A stretch of DNA of 64,000 bases from Domibacillus aminovorans (GTDB lineage: Bacteria; Bacillota; Bacilli; Bacillales; Domibacillaceae), in assembly GCF_001643235.1 (NCBI RefSeq), contig NZ_LQWY01000024.1, positions 1 to 64,000 on the forward strand, written 5' to 3'. Below, one piece after another: positions 44,488-53,503 of this stretch. Position numbers and translations under genes: made by a program. Under the pieces are notes generated by a model, which was not told the DNA's origin, made no database searches, and worked only from the letters and a program-made list of their open reading frames with translations. The first letter of the stretch is position 1, and every line of letters begins with the position of its first letter.

Positions 44488-44967
44488 ATGTAATTTAAAA
44501 TTATAAAACCACTGGATCAGGTGTGTATCATACAGAAGCTTTAAAAGAACCATCAGAAACGTTTTAAATCTGGTTCAAATCGTATTTAAAAGAGACGCTT
44601 CAGCATAATCCGGCTTACTTACAATACGATTCTGAAAATTTTCCCATGACAGACAAGGATGGTGTAATGGTTAAAACGATTCTCGGTAACCATTGACTAA
44701 TGAAAATTGTAACAGGTGCTCAAATGTGGGGACATTTCAAATGAAATGGTATATACCCATAGCCTTTCTTCAAATCGGACATTAGCTCGTTTAGCCATTA
44801 AGAGCAATGGTTCATATTTGTTAATTACAAATCAATCGATCAGTTTTGCGCATAAAGATTTTGTTATCGTTCATTCAGGACAGGGCGAAGAAATGTCCAT
44901 TCAAGCTACAGATCAGGAACTTAGAATTTTTTTAATTGAAGTGCCGACAGAAGTTGAGTATCCTTGA
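44488..44967 (+). pseudogene. Pirin-like dioxygenase, decayed
   Basis: A good ribosome binding site (AGAAAGGAGTG) and ATG at 44488 are retained but followed by TAA. After an apparent deletion of the N-terminal half, the sequence reads TTGSGVYHTEALKEPSETF, a stop, KSYLKETLQHNPAYLQYDSE, KTILGN, and, after a shift, VTGAQMW and SNEMVYTHSLSSNRTLARLA to the end at 44967, all typical of pirin/quercetinase-like cupins. Non-functional. Confidence 0.6.
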
Positions 44968-45032
44968 TACAGAAAACCAAGGTAACGACTGTTATTACCT
45001 ATGTCAGGTTGAAGTAATAGGAGGATCGGTGA

Positions 45033-45482
45033 ATGTATCAAGGAGATGAACTAAGTAAGATTGATTTAAGGCTTTTCCGAATCTGGCTAAAGGCGAGTAA
45101 AACAATTTTTGGTAATGTTACAAAAGATGTAGAAAGCTATGGAATCAGTCCTGAGAATTTTATGATTCTTGAACTTCTTTACAATAAAGGACCTCATACC
45201 ATCCAAAAAATTAGTGAAAAATTGTCTATTCCTAGCGGAAGTATCACTTATGTTGTTGATAAGCTTGAAAAGAAAGAATATGTAAAAAGACAACCAAGTC
45301 CAACAGACCGTAGAGCTTCAAATGTGGTTCTTACTGATAAAGGACAAAGTTTATTTGAAGAGATCTTTCCTAAACACGTAGGAGTAATATCCGAAAATTT
45401 GTCTTTCATAAGTAACGAGGAAAAAATACAGCTAATGGAGCTAATGAAAAAGATTGGGATGGGTGCTAGCGAGCTTAAATAA
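45033..45482 (+). CDS. MarR-family transcriptional regulator
   Basis: 149 residues with the winged helix-turn-helix (HTIQKISEKLSIPSGSITYV, wing DKLEKKEYVKRQPSPTDRRA) and dimer helices at both ends. It resembles MhqR-type repressors that control quinone-responsive DoxX, dioxygenase and azoreductase genes, exactly the kinds of genes around it. Strong start (ATAGGAGGATC). Ligand and operator not determined. Confidence 0.9.
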   Translation: MYQGDELSKIDLRLFRIWLKASKTIFGNVTKDVESYGISPENFMILELLYNKGPHTIQKISEKLSIPSGSITYVVDKLEKKEYVKRQPSPTDRRASNVVLTDKGQSLFEEIFPKHVGVISENLSFISNEEKIQLMELMKKIGMGASELK

Positions 45483-45722
45483 ATGAAAAATCCAAATTGA
45501 GTTTGTAAATCAACCTAGTTTACTAACTCTTTTTGATTATTTAGTAAAAATAGTAACCTTATCTTATTAAACAGAGCAATTACTTGAACAAAATAAGAAT
45601 AAAACATGTGAAGAGTGATTAATCGTAATACGAAATTCACAATTTCGAGACAAGGCATGGTGCAAAAAATGGGTTTTTTAGATAAATTATTTGGTGGATC
45701 AACTACTGAGGAGGAAAAAACA

Positions 45723-46268
45723 ATGACAAAATTAAATATCGGAATTATCTTAGGAAGTACACGTCAAGGACGTGTAAGTCCACAAGTAGGAGAATGGGTA
45801 AAAGGAATTGCTGACAAACGTGGAGATGCGAATTATGAAATCGTTGATATTTTAGACTTCAATTTACCATTTGTATTTACAACGGCTGGCGATGAACCTG
45901 GAATAAAAGCATGGTCAGAAAAACTTTCAAGCTTAGATGGATTCGTATTTATTGTGCAAGAATACAATCACAGCATTACAGGAGCATTAAAAAATGCCCT
46001 TGATTCAGCACGTGATGAATGGAACAATAAAGCAGCAGGTTTCGTAAGCTATGGTTCAACAGGTGGAGCTCGTGCAGTTGAACATTTACGTGGAATTTTA
46101 GGAGAATTACTCGTTGCGGATGTTCGTGTACATCCAACATTATCATTATTTACAGATTTTGAAAACGGAAGTATTTTCAAACCGGCTGAATTACACCTTG
46201 ATAATGTTAATGGAATGTTAGATCAAGTTATCGCTTGGTCTACTGCATTAAAAACAATTCGTGGTTAA
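45723..46268 (+). CDS. NADPH-dependent FMN reductase
   Basis: 181 residues from ATG 45723, which has GAGGAGG 7 bases upstream. A longer in-frame reading begins at 45615 or at MGFLDKLFGG (about 45669) and cannot be excluded. Flavodoxin-like fold with FMN phosphate loop GSTRQGRVSPQVG, PFVF and the EYNHSITGALKNALD motif typical of the YhdA/azoreductase-type reductases. It reduces FMN, azo dyes or quinones with NADPH. Next to DoxX and MarR, likely in a quinone-stress group. Confidence 0.88.
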   Translation: MTKLNIGIILGSTRQGRVSPQVGEWVKGIADKRGDANYEIVDILDFNLPFVFTTAGDEPGIKAWSEKLSSLDGFVFIVQEYNHSITGALKNALDSARDEWNNKAAGFVSYGSTGGARAVEHLRGILGELLVADVRVHPTLSLFTDFENGSIFKPAELHLDNVNGMLDQVIAWSTALKTIRG

Positions 46269-46284
46269 TTTAAAATGTTGATGG

Positions 46285-46316
46285 AAAGGATTGTAGAATT
46301 TCTACAATCCTTTTTC
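46285..46316 (+). terminator. Terminator of the FMN reductase gene
   Basis: Perfect 14 bp arms AAAGGATTGTAGAA (46285-46298) and TTCTACAATCCTTT (46300-46313) followed by TTC. Confidence 0.85.
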
Positions 46317-46366
46317 TATTTTAGTTTAAATTAAAAACGCTCCTTATTTGCTGATGTTACTTTGAA

Positions 46367-46545
46367 ATAAAGTTTGATCAGATTAATACTAATAACCTTG
46401 ATAAATGAACAAGCAGAAAGAGCATGTTTTGAAAAAAGATTGATCAAAACATGCTCTTAACAAAATTAATTGGATTATTCTTTTATAAAAAAGTTTAATC
46501 ATTTTTTTGATCCTTATTAAACTTAAGCGCCGTTAGTTCAACAAA
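46367..46545. repeat. Dispersed ~190 bp intergenic repeat, copy 2
   Basis: Aligned with 6888-7078 over GAAATAAAGTTTGAT, TTGAAAAAAGATTGATCAAA, TTTTATAAAAAAGTTTAATC and a CGCCGTTAG half-hairpin. Confidence 0.7.
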
Positions 46546-46551
46546 AAGTTT

Positions 46552-46806
46552 TTATTCACCCAGCATATAGCCAATCACTTTGTAGGTATTGGGGTCAATT
46601 AGTATTAAGGGTACACTAATGTAATAATTCTCTTTATCTTTGGCATTGTCCTCCCAACCTTGTTCTTTAACGAAATTCCATGCAGTTTTCCTTGCGTAAT
46701 CATACCTGTCTTTGTAGCATTCACATCATCTTGATTATTTGAGCAACAAGTTACCCAAAATATAATAAATAATGTTAGTGCAAAATAAAAAATTCTAATA
46801 TTTATA
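46552..46806 (-). pseudogene. Small lipoprotein, frameshifted
   Basis: Signal part INIRIFYFALTLFIIFWVTC with lipobox VTC-C, then SNNQDDVNATK, followed after a one-base shift by DRYDYARKTAWNFVKEQGWE and DPNTYKVIGYMLGE to the stop at 46552. The expected start codon is ATA. Unknown family; broken. Confidence 0.55.
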
Positions 46807-46897
46807 CACCTCTTCTAATTTCTTATTGTACTAACCTGCCCCGTTAGCATAATAAGAGCAAAGACTATTTAAATTATTTTTGAGGTTGTTTTGAACG

Positions 46898-47758
46898 GTT
46901 CTGGTGCAAATATGGTATTCATTAAAAAAAGACGTATGAAACCTTATCAGAATCACTAGTTAAGCTGATAGATCAAACAATTGATGGATGAACATTATTT
47001 GATTTTGGACAGAGGTATCCCTCAGAAGGAGTTGCTTCTTTTTCAGCATATGCATCGCTTCCACTCCATAAATAATCCGTTTAGCCGTTCGGAAGGACTT
47101 CAATCCTAACATAGAACGAACTCGCTTCTTGATAAAACGATGATCCTGTTCTACGATATTGTTTAACTATTTCTTTTGTCTGAGTTGCATGCCTGTCGGC
47201 ATGCTTTTTGTTTCTTTTAAGGCTTTGATGGCTAGAGGATAAGCAGGGTTTTTATCCACTGTTATGACACGAGGTTTCGAAACATGAAAAGACCGCAAAG
47301 CTTTCTTGAAAAAGCGTTTTGCGGCCTTGTAATCTCTTGTTTTACTTAGGTAAAAATCGATGGTATTTCCTTTCGAATCGACAGCACGATACAGGTACAA
47401 CCATTGAATTTTACTTTGTTATATGTTTCATCGACTCTCCAAGAGTCATTGGTTTGCTTGAGATGACGACGGATTCGTTTGTCTAATTCAGGACCATACT
47501 GATGAACCCAACGTATGATCGTTGTATGAGCAACGGATAAACCCCGTTCCTCCATCATTTCCACCAAATCACGAAAGCTCAAGTTATACCGTAGGTACCA
47601 CCTTACTGTTTGTAAAATAATATCATGATGATAATGTTTCCACTTGAATAAATGTTGCTTTTCCATACTGATCACGCACCTTTTTTAGAATAATAGTATC
47701 AGTATGTCCAAGATTTAAAGATTATTTGCAACTGTCTTGAAGTTTTTGCACCAGAACC
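46898..47758 (-). mobile_element. Degenerate IS6-family (IS240-like) element
   Basis: Ends GGTTCTGGTGCAAA (46898-46911) and TTTGCACCAGAACC (47745-47758) are perfect inverted repeats. The transposase on the minus strand starts at ATG 47666 (MEKQHLFKWKHYHHDII, zinc-finger-like and HTH region) and is broken by a frameshift near 47400 (VKFNGCT against YLYRAVDSKGNTIDFYLSKT) and by stops after 47167. Three IS6 remnants occur in this window. Confidence 0.88.
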
Positions 47759-47822
47759 AATTGCTAGTACATAGCCGTCATTCGAATCAGGATTATAGCA
47801 GAATTATTTATTTCGATATCAA

Positions 47823-48635
47823 TTAATCAGCTTGCGAAGAGAGTTTTTCCCATGTATTGATTTCATCAATTCGTTTTGAAAATGCATCGCGAATCGTGTG
47901 TACAGCGAAAGAGCCTACCGGGAAATGCTGTGGAGGATTATCGCTGTTGACCATAGAGATAATCGTTTTTACCGCTTTCGCCGGATCGCCGATATTTAAG
48001 TTTGAAACACCCTTTTCGTAAGCTTCGTACAACGGAGCGTATTCCGGTTTCTTCTCTGTTTGGTCCATGGAGTGACCAAAGAAATCAGTTCCGTAAACGG
48101 AAGGCTCTACAATCGTTGTCTTAATTCCGAAGCCGGCGAGCTCTGCAGCCAAAGATTGGGAGAAGCCTTCTACGGCAAATTTGGATGCGGAATAAATGCT
48201 GTACGGAGGCATGGACCAAGTTCCGAAGAATGATGAAATATTAATGTAATGTCCCGAACCTTGTTTCTTAAGGACAGGCAAGGTCTCGCGGATAACATTC
48301 AGCATCCCGAACACGTTAACATCGAACTGCCTCCGGATTTGTTCGTCTGTATATTCCTCCAGCATCCCGAACAGCCCGTAGCCTGCATTGTTCACGACAA
48401 TGTCGATTTTACCAAACACGTCGATTGTTTCTTGAACGGCTGATTTGATTTGATCCTTATTCGTCACATCCAGCGTAGCGATATGAACGTTCTCTTGTGA
48501 TATTTGTTTAAAATCCGAAATTGCATCGATCTTGCGTGCTGTTGCGACGACTTTATCACCTGTTTGTAGTAACTGCTCCACAAATTGACGACCTAATCCA
48601 GTTGAAGTTCCTGTAATAAACCATACTTTACTCAT
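47823..48635 (-). CDS. SDR-family oxidoreductase
   Basis: 270 residues with a Rossmann fold: cofactor motif TGTSTGLG at the N-terminus, NNAGYG, and the catalytic YSASK with Ser upstream (ISSFF). It is a classical short-chain dehydrogenase using NAD(P)H; substrate unknown. ATG 48635 follows AGGAGA at slightly long spacing. It is 78 bases downstream of the MFS gene and probably cotranscribed with it under TetR control. Confidence 0.9.
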   Translation of the reverse strand: MSKVWFITGTSTGLGRQFVEQLLQTGDKVVATARKIDAISDFKQISQENVHIATLDVTNKDQIKSAVQETIDVFGKIDIVVNNAGYGLFGMLEEYTDEQIRRQFDVNVFGMLNVIRETLPVLKKQGSGHYINISSFFGTWSMPPYSIYSASKFAVEGFSQSLAAELAGFGIKTTIVEPSVYGTDFFGHSMDQTEKKPEYAPLYEAYEKGVSNLNIGDPAKAVKTIISMVNSDNPPQHFPVGSFAVHTIRDAFSKRIDEINTWEKLSSQAD

Positions 48636-48712
48636 AACTCTAATTTCTCCTATTCTCTTCATTTTTATTAATTAATGTATTTTGGATATTTTCAATGTAA
48701 AATTGTATTAAT

Positions 48713-49891
48713 TCAATTACTAAAGTGATTTGAATAGTAGTGATTAAATTTGACGGAATACATCAACACGTAAACAACAATGAGTGCCGCAAACAAGTTT
48801 AGCACGATCAGCGAAAGGTTCAAATTGAAAAATTGAGTAAGCGCTCCGACTCCAATAACCGGAACGATAAATCCAGAGTACGCGCACAAATAAAAAGCCG
48901 AAATGACTCGTGGCCGTGCTTCTGGTTCCGGTAACTGTCCGGCAAATCGTAACGCAATTTGAAAGGTCCATCCACCGCCGATAGACTGGATAAAAATCCC
49001 TGTCCAGAGTAATGGCAAACTTGATGTTAAACCAGAAGAAACAATAACCCATGACCCGATCGCAAGAAACAGGATGCCGAATCGGATACGTGTAACTGGA
49101 TGGCTCGGCCAAGGTATGAACTGAGCCAAAGCCGCTCCACTAAGAAGCACGAAAATGATCAATCCAGAAACGGAGAGGTTAGACGTGTGAATGACATTTT
49201 TGACGAAAGTAGGAATAAGAGATAACGCTATTCCTGTTATTGTGAAAACAGTGAAGATAGGCAATCCGACCATTGACCAAAAATGAGAACGAATATTGCT
49301 AGGTACACCAAGTGATATCTTAGTTTTTATACGTATTTGCTTAAGGGAAACAACATCTTTTGGAATTGTTTCCAGTAAGATGAGCGAGACGATGAGCAGG
49401 ACAATCAGAATCCAAAATGGCAATCGAAGTGGCTGAAGATGTATATATTGCAAAATTAAACCTGCGATAGCTGGTCCCAGACCAAAACCAACGAGGACCG
49501 TGACTCCTGATAACTTGAGAGCTGTGCTCACTTTATTTGGAGGAGTTTGCTTCATTAGAAAAGCAACAGCTGTACCTGTAAAGGCTCCGTAAGCGATGCC
49601 TTCCAATAACCTGGCGACATAGAGCATCCAGGCATTTATGCTTCCCAGGAAAAACAAGGTAGATATGATGGAGATCCATATGCTGATGCGAACAACCCTT
49701 TTTAATCCCCAAGTGCTACCTTTGTCTCCAGTGACAAACAAAGTCGGTAACAAGAAAGCAGCATAAATGGCAAACAAGATCGTGATTTGCAAACTGTTCA
49801 GTTGATAAGTCTCACTATACAAAGGAAATAATGGAGTAATAAAGGTAGTTCCACTCGACATCAAAAGAGAAACCAAAAGCATTCTTTTCAT
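48713..49891 (-). CDS. MFS transporter
   Basis: 392 residues, 12 membrane segments, with TFITPLFPLYSETYQL in helix 1 and the GDKGSTWGLKR loop between helices 2 and 3. Sugar-efflux/drug-efflux type; substrate unknown. Start ATG 49891 has only a weak binding site. An 18 bp palindrome identical in arms to that upstream of tetR lies 166 bases before it, so TetR control of this gene and the SDR gene is likely. Confidence 0.85.
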   Translation of the reverse strand: MKRMLLVSLLMSSGTTFITPLFPLYSETYQLNSLQITILFAIYAAFLLPTLFVTGDKGSTWGLKRVVRISIWISIISTLFFLGSINAWMLYVARLLEGIAYGAFTGTAVAFLMKQTPPNKVSTALKLSGVTVLVGFGLGPAIAGLILQYIHLQPLRLPFWILIVLLIVSLILLETIPKDVVSLKQIRIKTKISLGVPSNIRSHFWSMVGLPIFTVFTITGIALSLIPTFVKNVIHTSNLSVSGLIIFVLLSGAALAQFIPWPSHPVTRIRFGILFLAIGSWVIVSSGLTSSLPLLWTGIFIQSIGGGWTFQIALRFAGQLPEPEARPRVISAFYLCAYSGFIVPVIGVGALTQFFNLNLSLIVLNLFAALIVVYVLMYSVKFNHYYSNHFSN

Positions 49892-50056
49892 TACGATAAT
49901 CCCAACTTTCTATAATTTATTCTCCAAAAAATTTTTATATAAGCGATTAGAGATACTTATAAAATTTTTTAAAGGTTATGGTTAATAAAACGGAACGAAA
50001 TTCTAAATATCCATTAAAATTATAAACAAAGTTAAATCTAATACAAAATAAAACTT

Positions 50057-50074
50057 ACTTACTAGAAGGTAAGT
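50057..50074. promoter_or_regulatory. TetR operator candidate upstream of the MFS gene
   Basis: ACTTAC-TAGAAG-GTAAGT: same arms and spacing as the site upstream of tetR (50676-50693). Confidence 0.72.
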
Positions 50075-50087
50075 TTTATTTTTTTAA

Positions 50088-50124
50088 AAAAAACCGTTCT
50101 TACGGACTTCTTAAGAAACGGTTT
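50088..50124 (-). terminator. Terminator at the tetR stop
   Basis: Minus strand AAACCGTTTCTTAAGAAG...AAGAACGGTTT followed by eight T residues; overlaps the tetR stop codon. Confidence 0.8.
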
Positions 50125-50663
50125 AACTGGTTTAGTACTTCGACTAATACATCGTCACCTAGAACACGTCTGTATAATAATGCTCCCTTAACACTTGATA
50201 ATATCATTACCGCTAAAAATTGAACGTCTTCAGATCCACTTATGATTTTTTCAGTTTGTGCCTCGGCAACTATTTCTTTCATTATCGTGAGTTCCAGTCT
50301 GCTGACTTCCTTAATCTTTTCTTGTACGATATATGGCAAAGATTCGAAATCTGCCTGCAACGAAGAGATTGGACAAATTTCAGTACACTCGAACCTTTCA
50401 GCTCGTTGCTGAATGAACTGCTTAAGTTTCTCTTCAGCAGAAACCGACGAATTTTCAATTAACAACAAAGAGTTTTGTAGGCTTTTTGAAAGACGTTCGG
50501 TAATTACAACTCCTAAATCCTCCTTTTTCTCAAAGTGATAATGAATACTTGCCTTGGTTACCCCAAGTTGTTTAGAGATGTCATCATAGCTGAACCCTAC
50601 ATACCCTTTTTGTTGTACTAACTTTATTGCTAAGTCTACAATTTGTTTTTTTCTGTTTTCCAT
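50100..50663 (-). CDS. TetR-family repressor
   Basis: 187 residues with N-terminal helix-turn-helix (YDDISKQLGVTKASIHYHFE) and a C-terminal ligand domain holding a Cys pair (CTEICPISSL), as in YxaF/LmrA-like or AcrR-like regulators. The short leader includes the palindrome ACTTAC-N6-GTAAGT, so it likely represses itself and the MFS-SDR pair downstream. Inducer unknown. Confidence 0.9.
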   Translation of the reverse strand: MENRKKQIVDLAIKLVQQKGYVGFSYDDISKQLGVTKASIHYHFEKKEDLGVVITERLSKSLQNSLLLIENSSVSAEEKLKQFIQQRAERFECTEICPISSLQADFESLPYIVQEKIKEVSRLELTIMKEIVAEAQTEKIISGSEDVQFLAVMILSSVKGALLYRRVLGDDVLVEVLNQLNRFLRSP

Positions 50664-50675
50664 GCCCTTACATTA

Positions 50676-50693
50676 ACTTACTAATAGGTAAGT
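50676..50693. promoter_or_regulatory. TetR operator candidate upstream of tetR
   Basis: ACTTAC-TAATAG-GTAAGT, 12 bases before the tetR start codon. Confidence 0.72.
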
Positions 50694-50743
50694 GTCAAGG
50701 CGAGATTAATTTTCTTACCTCAAAAAAAGGATTTGATGGATTG

Positions 50744-51321
50744 TCAACACTAAATCAGACAACTCTTTTAAGGGACAATCGTTTGTATTCAATTGGACTG
50801 ACGTAGCCTAGTGTTCCGTGAATGCGCAGCTTGTTAAACCAGTTAACGTAGTCACTAAATTCGAGCGTGAGATGCGCTAGACTATTAAACTTTATCTGAC
50901 GAACAAACTCTGTTTTGATGATTTTAAACGTGGCTTCCGCCACGGCATTGTCATACGGACAGCCTTTCATGCTGAGGGATCGGCCAATGTTGAAGATGGC
51001 TAACGTCTCGTCGATCAATTGGTTTTTGAACTCGCTGCCACGGTCGGTATGAAACAGCTGGATGTCACGCAGATCACCTTGAATCGAGGAAAAAGCCCGT
51101 GCGACAAGGTTCGCGTCTTTGTGTGGACCGGTGCTGAAGCCAATGATTTCCGGATTAAAGAGATCGACAAAGACACATACGTAATGCCATTTATTTTGCA
51201 CCCTGACGTATGTTAAATCACTTACGACTACCTTTTTCGCTTCATTCTGGGTGAACGCGCGGTTTAGTTCATTCGCCTGAACGGATTCATTACAGATTGA
51301 GATTATACGCTCCAATTCCAT
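50744..51321 (-). mobile_element. Truncated IS3-family element
   Basis: Contains the C-terminal 188 codons of an OrfB integrase (50755-51321) with DDE residues in SDLTYVRV, HTDRGSEFKNQL and YDNAVAEATFKIIKTE. OrfA, the N-terminus of OrfB and the left end are missing, so it is inactive. The right end (TGTCAACACTAAATCAGACA) also occurs alone at 5622. Confidence 0.85.
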
Positions 51322-51348
51322 GAGATAAATATTCTGCCAGCTTTAGAT

Positions 51349-51436
51349 CGCAAAATTCAACCCTTTCTATCAGAGTATCTTCTGTTGAATTTTGCAAGAT
51401 TCTGAGAATCCAAATAAATGATTAACCATTGTAAAC
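51349..51436. repeat. ~90 bp repeat with hairpin, copy 1
   Basis: GCAAAATTCAAC...GTTGAATTTTGC (perfect 12 bp arms) then TTCTGAGAATCCAAATAAAT and GATTAACCATTGTAA. A diverged copy lies at 52913-53002, with the same order. The two flank the yjjG-like and AhpD-like genes. Confidence 0.75.
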
Positions 51437-51537
51437 TTGATTACAACGAAATCTTTACAATTTCGCGTCCACCTTTTGAAAAAAGACTGGTGGCGTTTAC
51501 TGAGAGAATGTCGATATCGCCAATAATATGAATTAAC

Positions 51538-52251
51538 TTAATCACCCATTGAGCTCAATTTTATAGGAGTACAGATATCATATATTTCCACTAAACTTGT
51601 GACCGTGTATGTGCTTTGAATTTCTGCAGAGCATTTTTGTGCATTTCTGTTAATCCAGCAGGTATCAATACCTGACAGAAGGCCACCCTTAATATCGGTA
51701 TTTAATGAATCCCCGATAATAAGTGTTTCCTTTCTATTAAAATCTTTAATATGGCTCATCACGTAATCGAAAAATTGTTTCGATGGCTTTTGAAATCCAA
51801 TGCTTTGAGAATCAAAAATGTCTTCAAAAAAGTTAAATAAGCATGACTGCTTCAATCGCTTTAACTGAGTTTGGGTTATCCCATTCGTGATAACAAATAG
51901 TCTATGGGATAAAGATAAGCGCTGACAGACTTCTAAAGCTCCTTCCATAAGCAGCTGAGTTCCATTGCCCAATAGTTCTCTATACAGATTTTCCCATTCA
52001 ATGCCATCCACAACATTTCCCATTTTCAACATAGTTTCTGAAAATCTTGAGTTTAGCACAACATCTAATACAATATTTCCATTTTCATAATCAGCCCATA
52101 GTTGTTTGTTGACGGAATTATATACTCGAAACAACTCATCCGATAAAGTATATCCGTATTGCTGAAACAATTTGTTTAACGAATCAGTTTCATTAGCGCC
52201 AAAATCCAATAATGTATCATCTAAATCAAATAGAAGTATTTTATAGCTCAT
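51538..52251 (-). CDS. YjjG/YfnB-family HAD nucleotidase
   Basis: 237 residues of the haloacid dehalogenase superfamily. Motif I is LFDLDDTLLDFG, motif II TNGITQTQ, motif III Lys in IGFQKPSKQFF and motif IV IIGDSLNTDIKGG; the FGANE start matches YjjG-type noncanonical pyrimidine nucleotidases. They hydrolyse damaged or modified nucleoside monophosphates. Strong start (GGGAGGAAAAATG). Monocistronic. Confidence 0.9.
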   Translation of the reverse strand: MSYKILLFDLDDTLLDFGANETDSLNKLFQQYGYTLSDELFRVYNSVNKQLWADYENGNIVLDVVLNSRFSETMLKMGNVVDGIEWENLYRELLGNGTQLLMEGALEVCQRLSLSHRLFVITNGITQTQLKRLKQSCLFNFFEDIFDSQSIGFQKPSKQFFDYVMSHIKDFNRKETLIIGDSLNTDIKGGLLSGIDTCWINRNAQKCSAEIQSTYTVTSLVEIYDICTPIKLSSMGD

Positions 52252-52326
52252 TTTTCCTCCCGTTTTTGACTACAGCCAATCCCCGTACAATGTCAATGTA
52301 CGGGGATTTCGCCTGCGAAAATTTTG

Positions 52327-52782
52327 TTATTTACGTGCGGCCGGCTGATATTCTCCAGGTACCATACCCGTTGAAATCGCCATTCGATTCCAGCAGTTGA
52401 TCGCATTAATCGCCATTAACAAATCGACAAATTGGCCCTCGTCGAAATGTTTGCGGACTTGCTCATACAATTCCTGTGGCACGCCATCATCCGAAATTTT
52501 GGTCACAGCTTCCGTTAATGCTAATGCGGCCCGCTCCGCTTCCGTATAGAACGGAGCTTCCCGCCATGCGTTAAGCATATACAATCTCTGCTCCGTCTCC
52601 CCCATCGCACGCGCATCTTTCGTATGCATATCAAGGCAGTAGGCGCAGCCATTAATTTGCGAGGCACGAATTTTGATCAGCTCCCACAGATTGTGGTCAA
52701 GACCACTCTTCTTCACATATCCTTCCAATTTTAAAAGTGTTTGTAAAGATTCGGGTTGCACTTTCATATAATTCAGTCTCAT
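52327..52782 (-). CDS. AhpD-like carboxymuconolactone decarboxylase family protein
   Basis: About 151 residues. The active CXXC-x-x-x-H motif is GCAYCLDMH, as in AhpD-type alkylhydroperoxidases, which reduce peroxides by a thiol relay. A close paralogue lies at 54904. The start may be GTG 52788 or ATG 52782; neither has a strong binding site at ideal spacing, with AAGGGG about 13 bases upstream of the former. GC content is higher than most neighbours, hinting at separate origin. Confidence 0.88.
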   Translation of the reverse strand: MRLNYMKVQPESLQTLLKLEGYVKKSGLDHNLWELIKIRASQINGCAYCLDMHTKDARAMGETEQRLYMLNAWREAPFYTEAERAALALTEAVTKISDDGVPQELYEQVRKHFDEGQFVDLLMAINAINCWNRMAISTGMVPGEYQPAARK

Positions 52783-52912
52783 TTCCACGTGTCATTACAC
52801 CCCTTAATTTAATGAATACTTTATTACTTCCTTACGTCCACCGTACAAGAGTCATTTCAAATTCAAAAGTAACAAATTGAAAAGCACTTACTTTTTTGTT
52901 ACATAGTAACGC

Positions 52913-53002
52913 AAATTTTAACCCTTTCTAACCGAGTATCCCCTGTTGCACTTTGCATGATTCGGTAGAATTCCAAAATAAATGATTAACCATTGTAATT
53001 GC
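52913..53002. repeat. ~90 bp repeat, copy 2
   Basis: AACCCTTTCTAACCGAGTAT and CCAAAATAAATGATTAACCA align with 51349-51436; the hairpin arms are degraded here. Confidence 0.65.
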
Positions 53003-53011
53003 AATATAGGA

Positions 53012-53366
53012 TCAGATCGCGAATTTCACGCCGGTCATGTCCTCGCTGAGCCGCCACAGCCGCTCCGCTATATCGGGGTCGATAGCCCAAGACACTACGC
53101 CCGACCCGTATAGCGGAGTATCAGCCGGCACGGCCCTGGCGATATCGACATCCTCGCAGTACACGCCTCCCTTGTCGCCCAGCTGCGTACTCGCCGCGCA
53201 CTCGCCGCGCACCAGACGCTTGTCGCAGTGCCCTGCTCGACCGTCTTGAACTCACGGCTCGGATCGGAGGCGACGCGTCTTCCCTGCTCATCGAGCGCCC
53301 CCATGGCGCGCATCTCTTCATCCGACAGGTGGCGCGACAGATCGGTTACGATCACGCCGGGATCGG
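53012..53366 (-). pseudogene. GC-rich 3' fragment of an SDR oxidoreductase
   Basis: Minus strand: PGVIVTDLSRHLSDEEMRAM, DPSREFKTVEQGTATSVWC in one frame, then after a shift LGDKGGVYCEDVDIARAVP and YGSGVVSWAIDPDIAERLW. It is the C-terminus of a retinol-dehydrogenase-like SDR. GC is near 60%, far above the surroundings, so it was probably acquired from a high-GC donor. Confidence 0.75.
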
Positions 53367-53503
53367 CTCCTGGGACATAATTTTATAGTGGTTGTCTGCA
53401 GTCATCTTCCAATCTCCTCCTGATTACGGCGATCTTGCGTCGAATCGGCTTAATGCCGCTTCGCCAGCCGTCGCCTTATTGTTCCTGACGCTTGATCAGT
53501 TCT

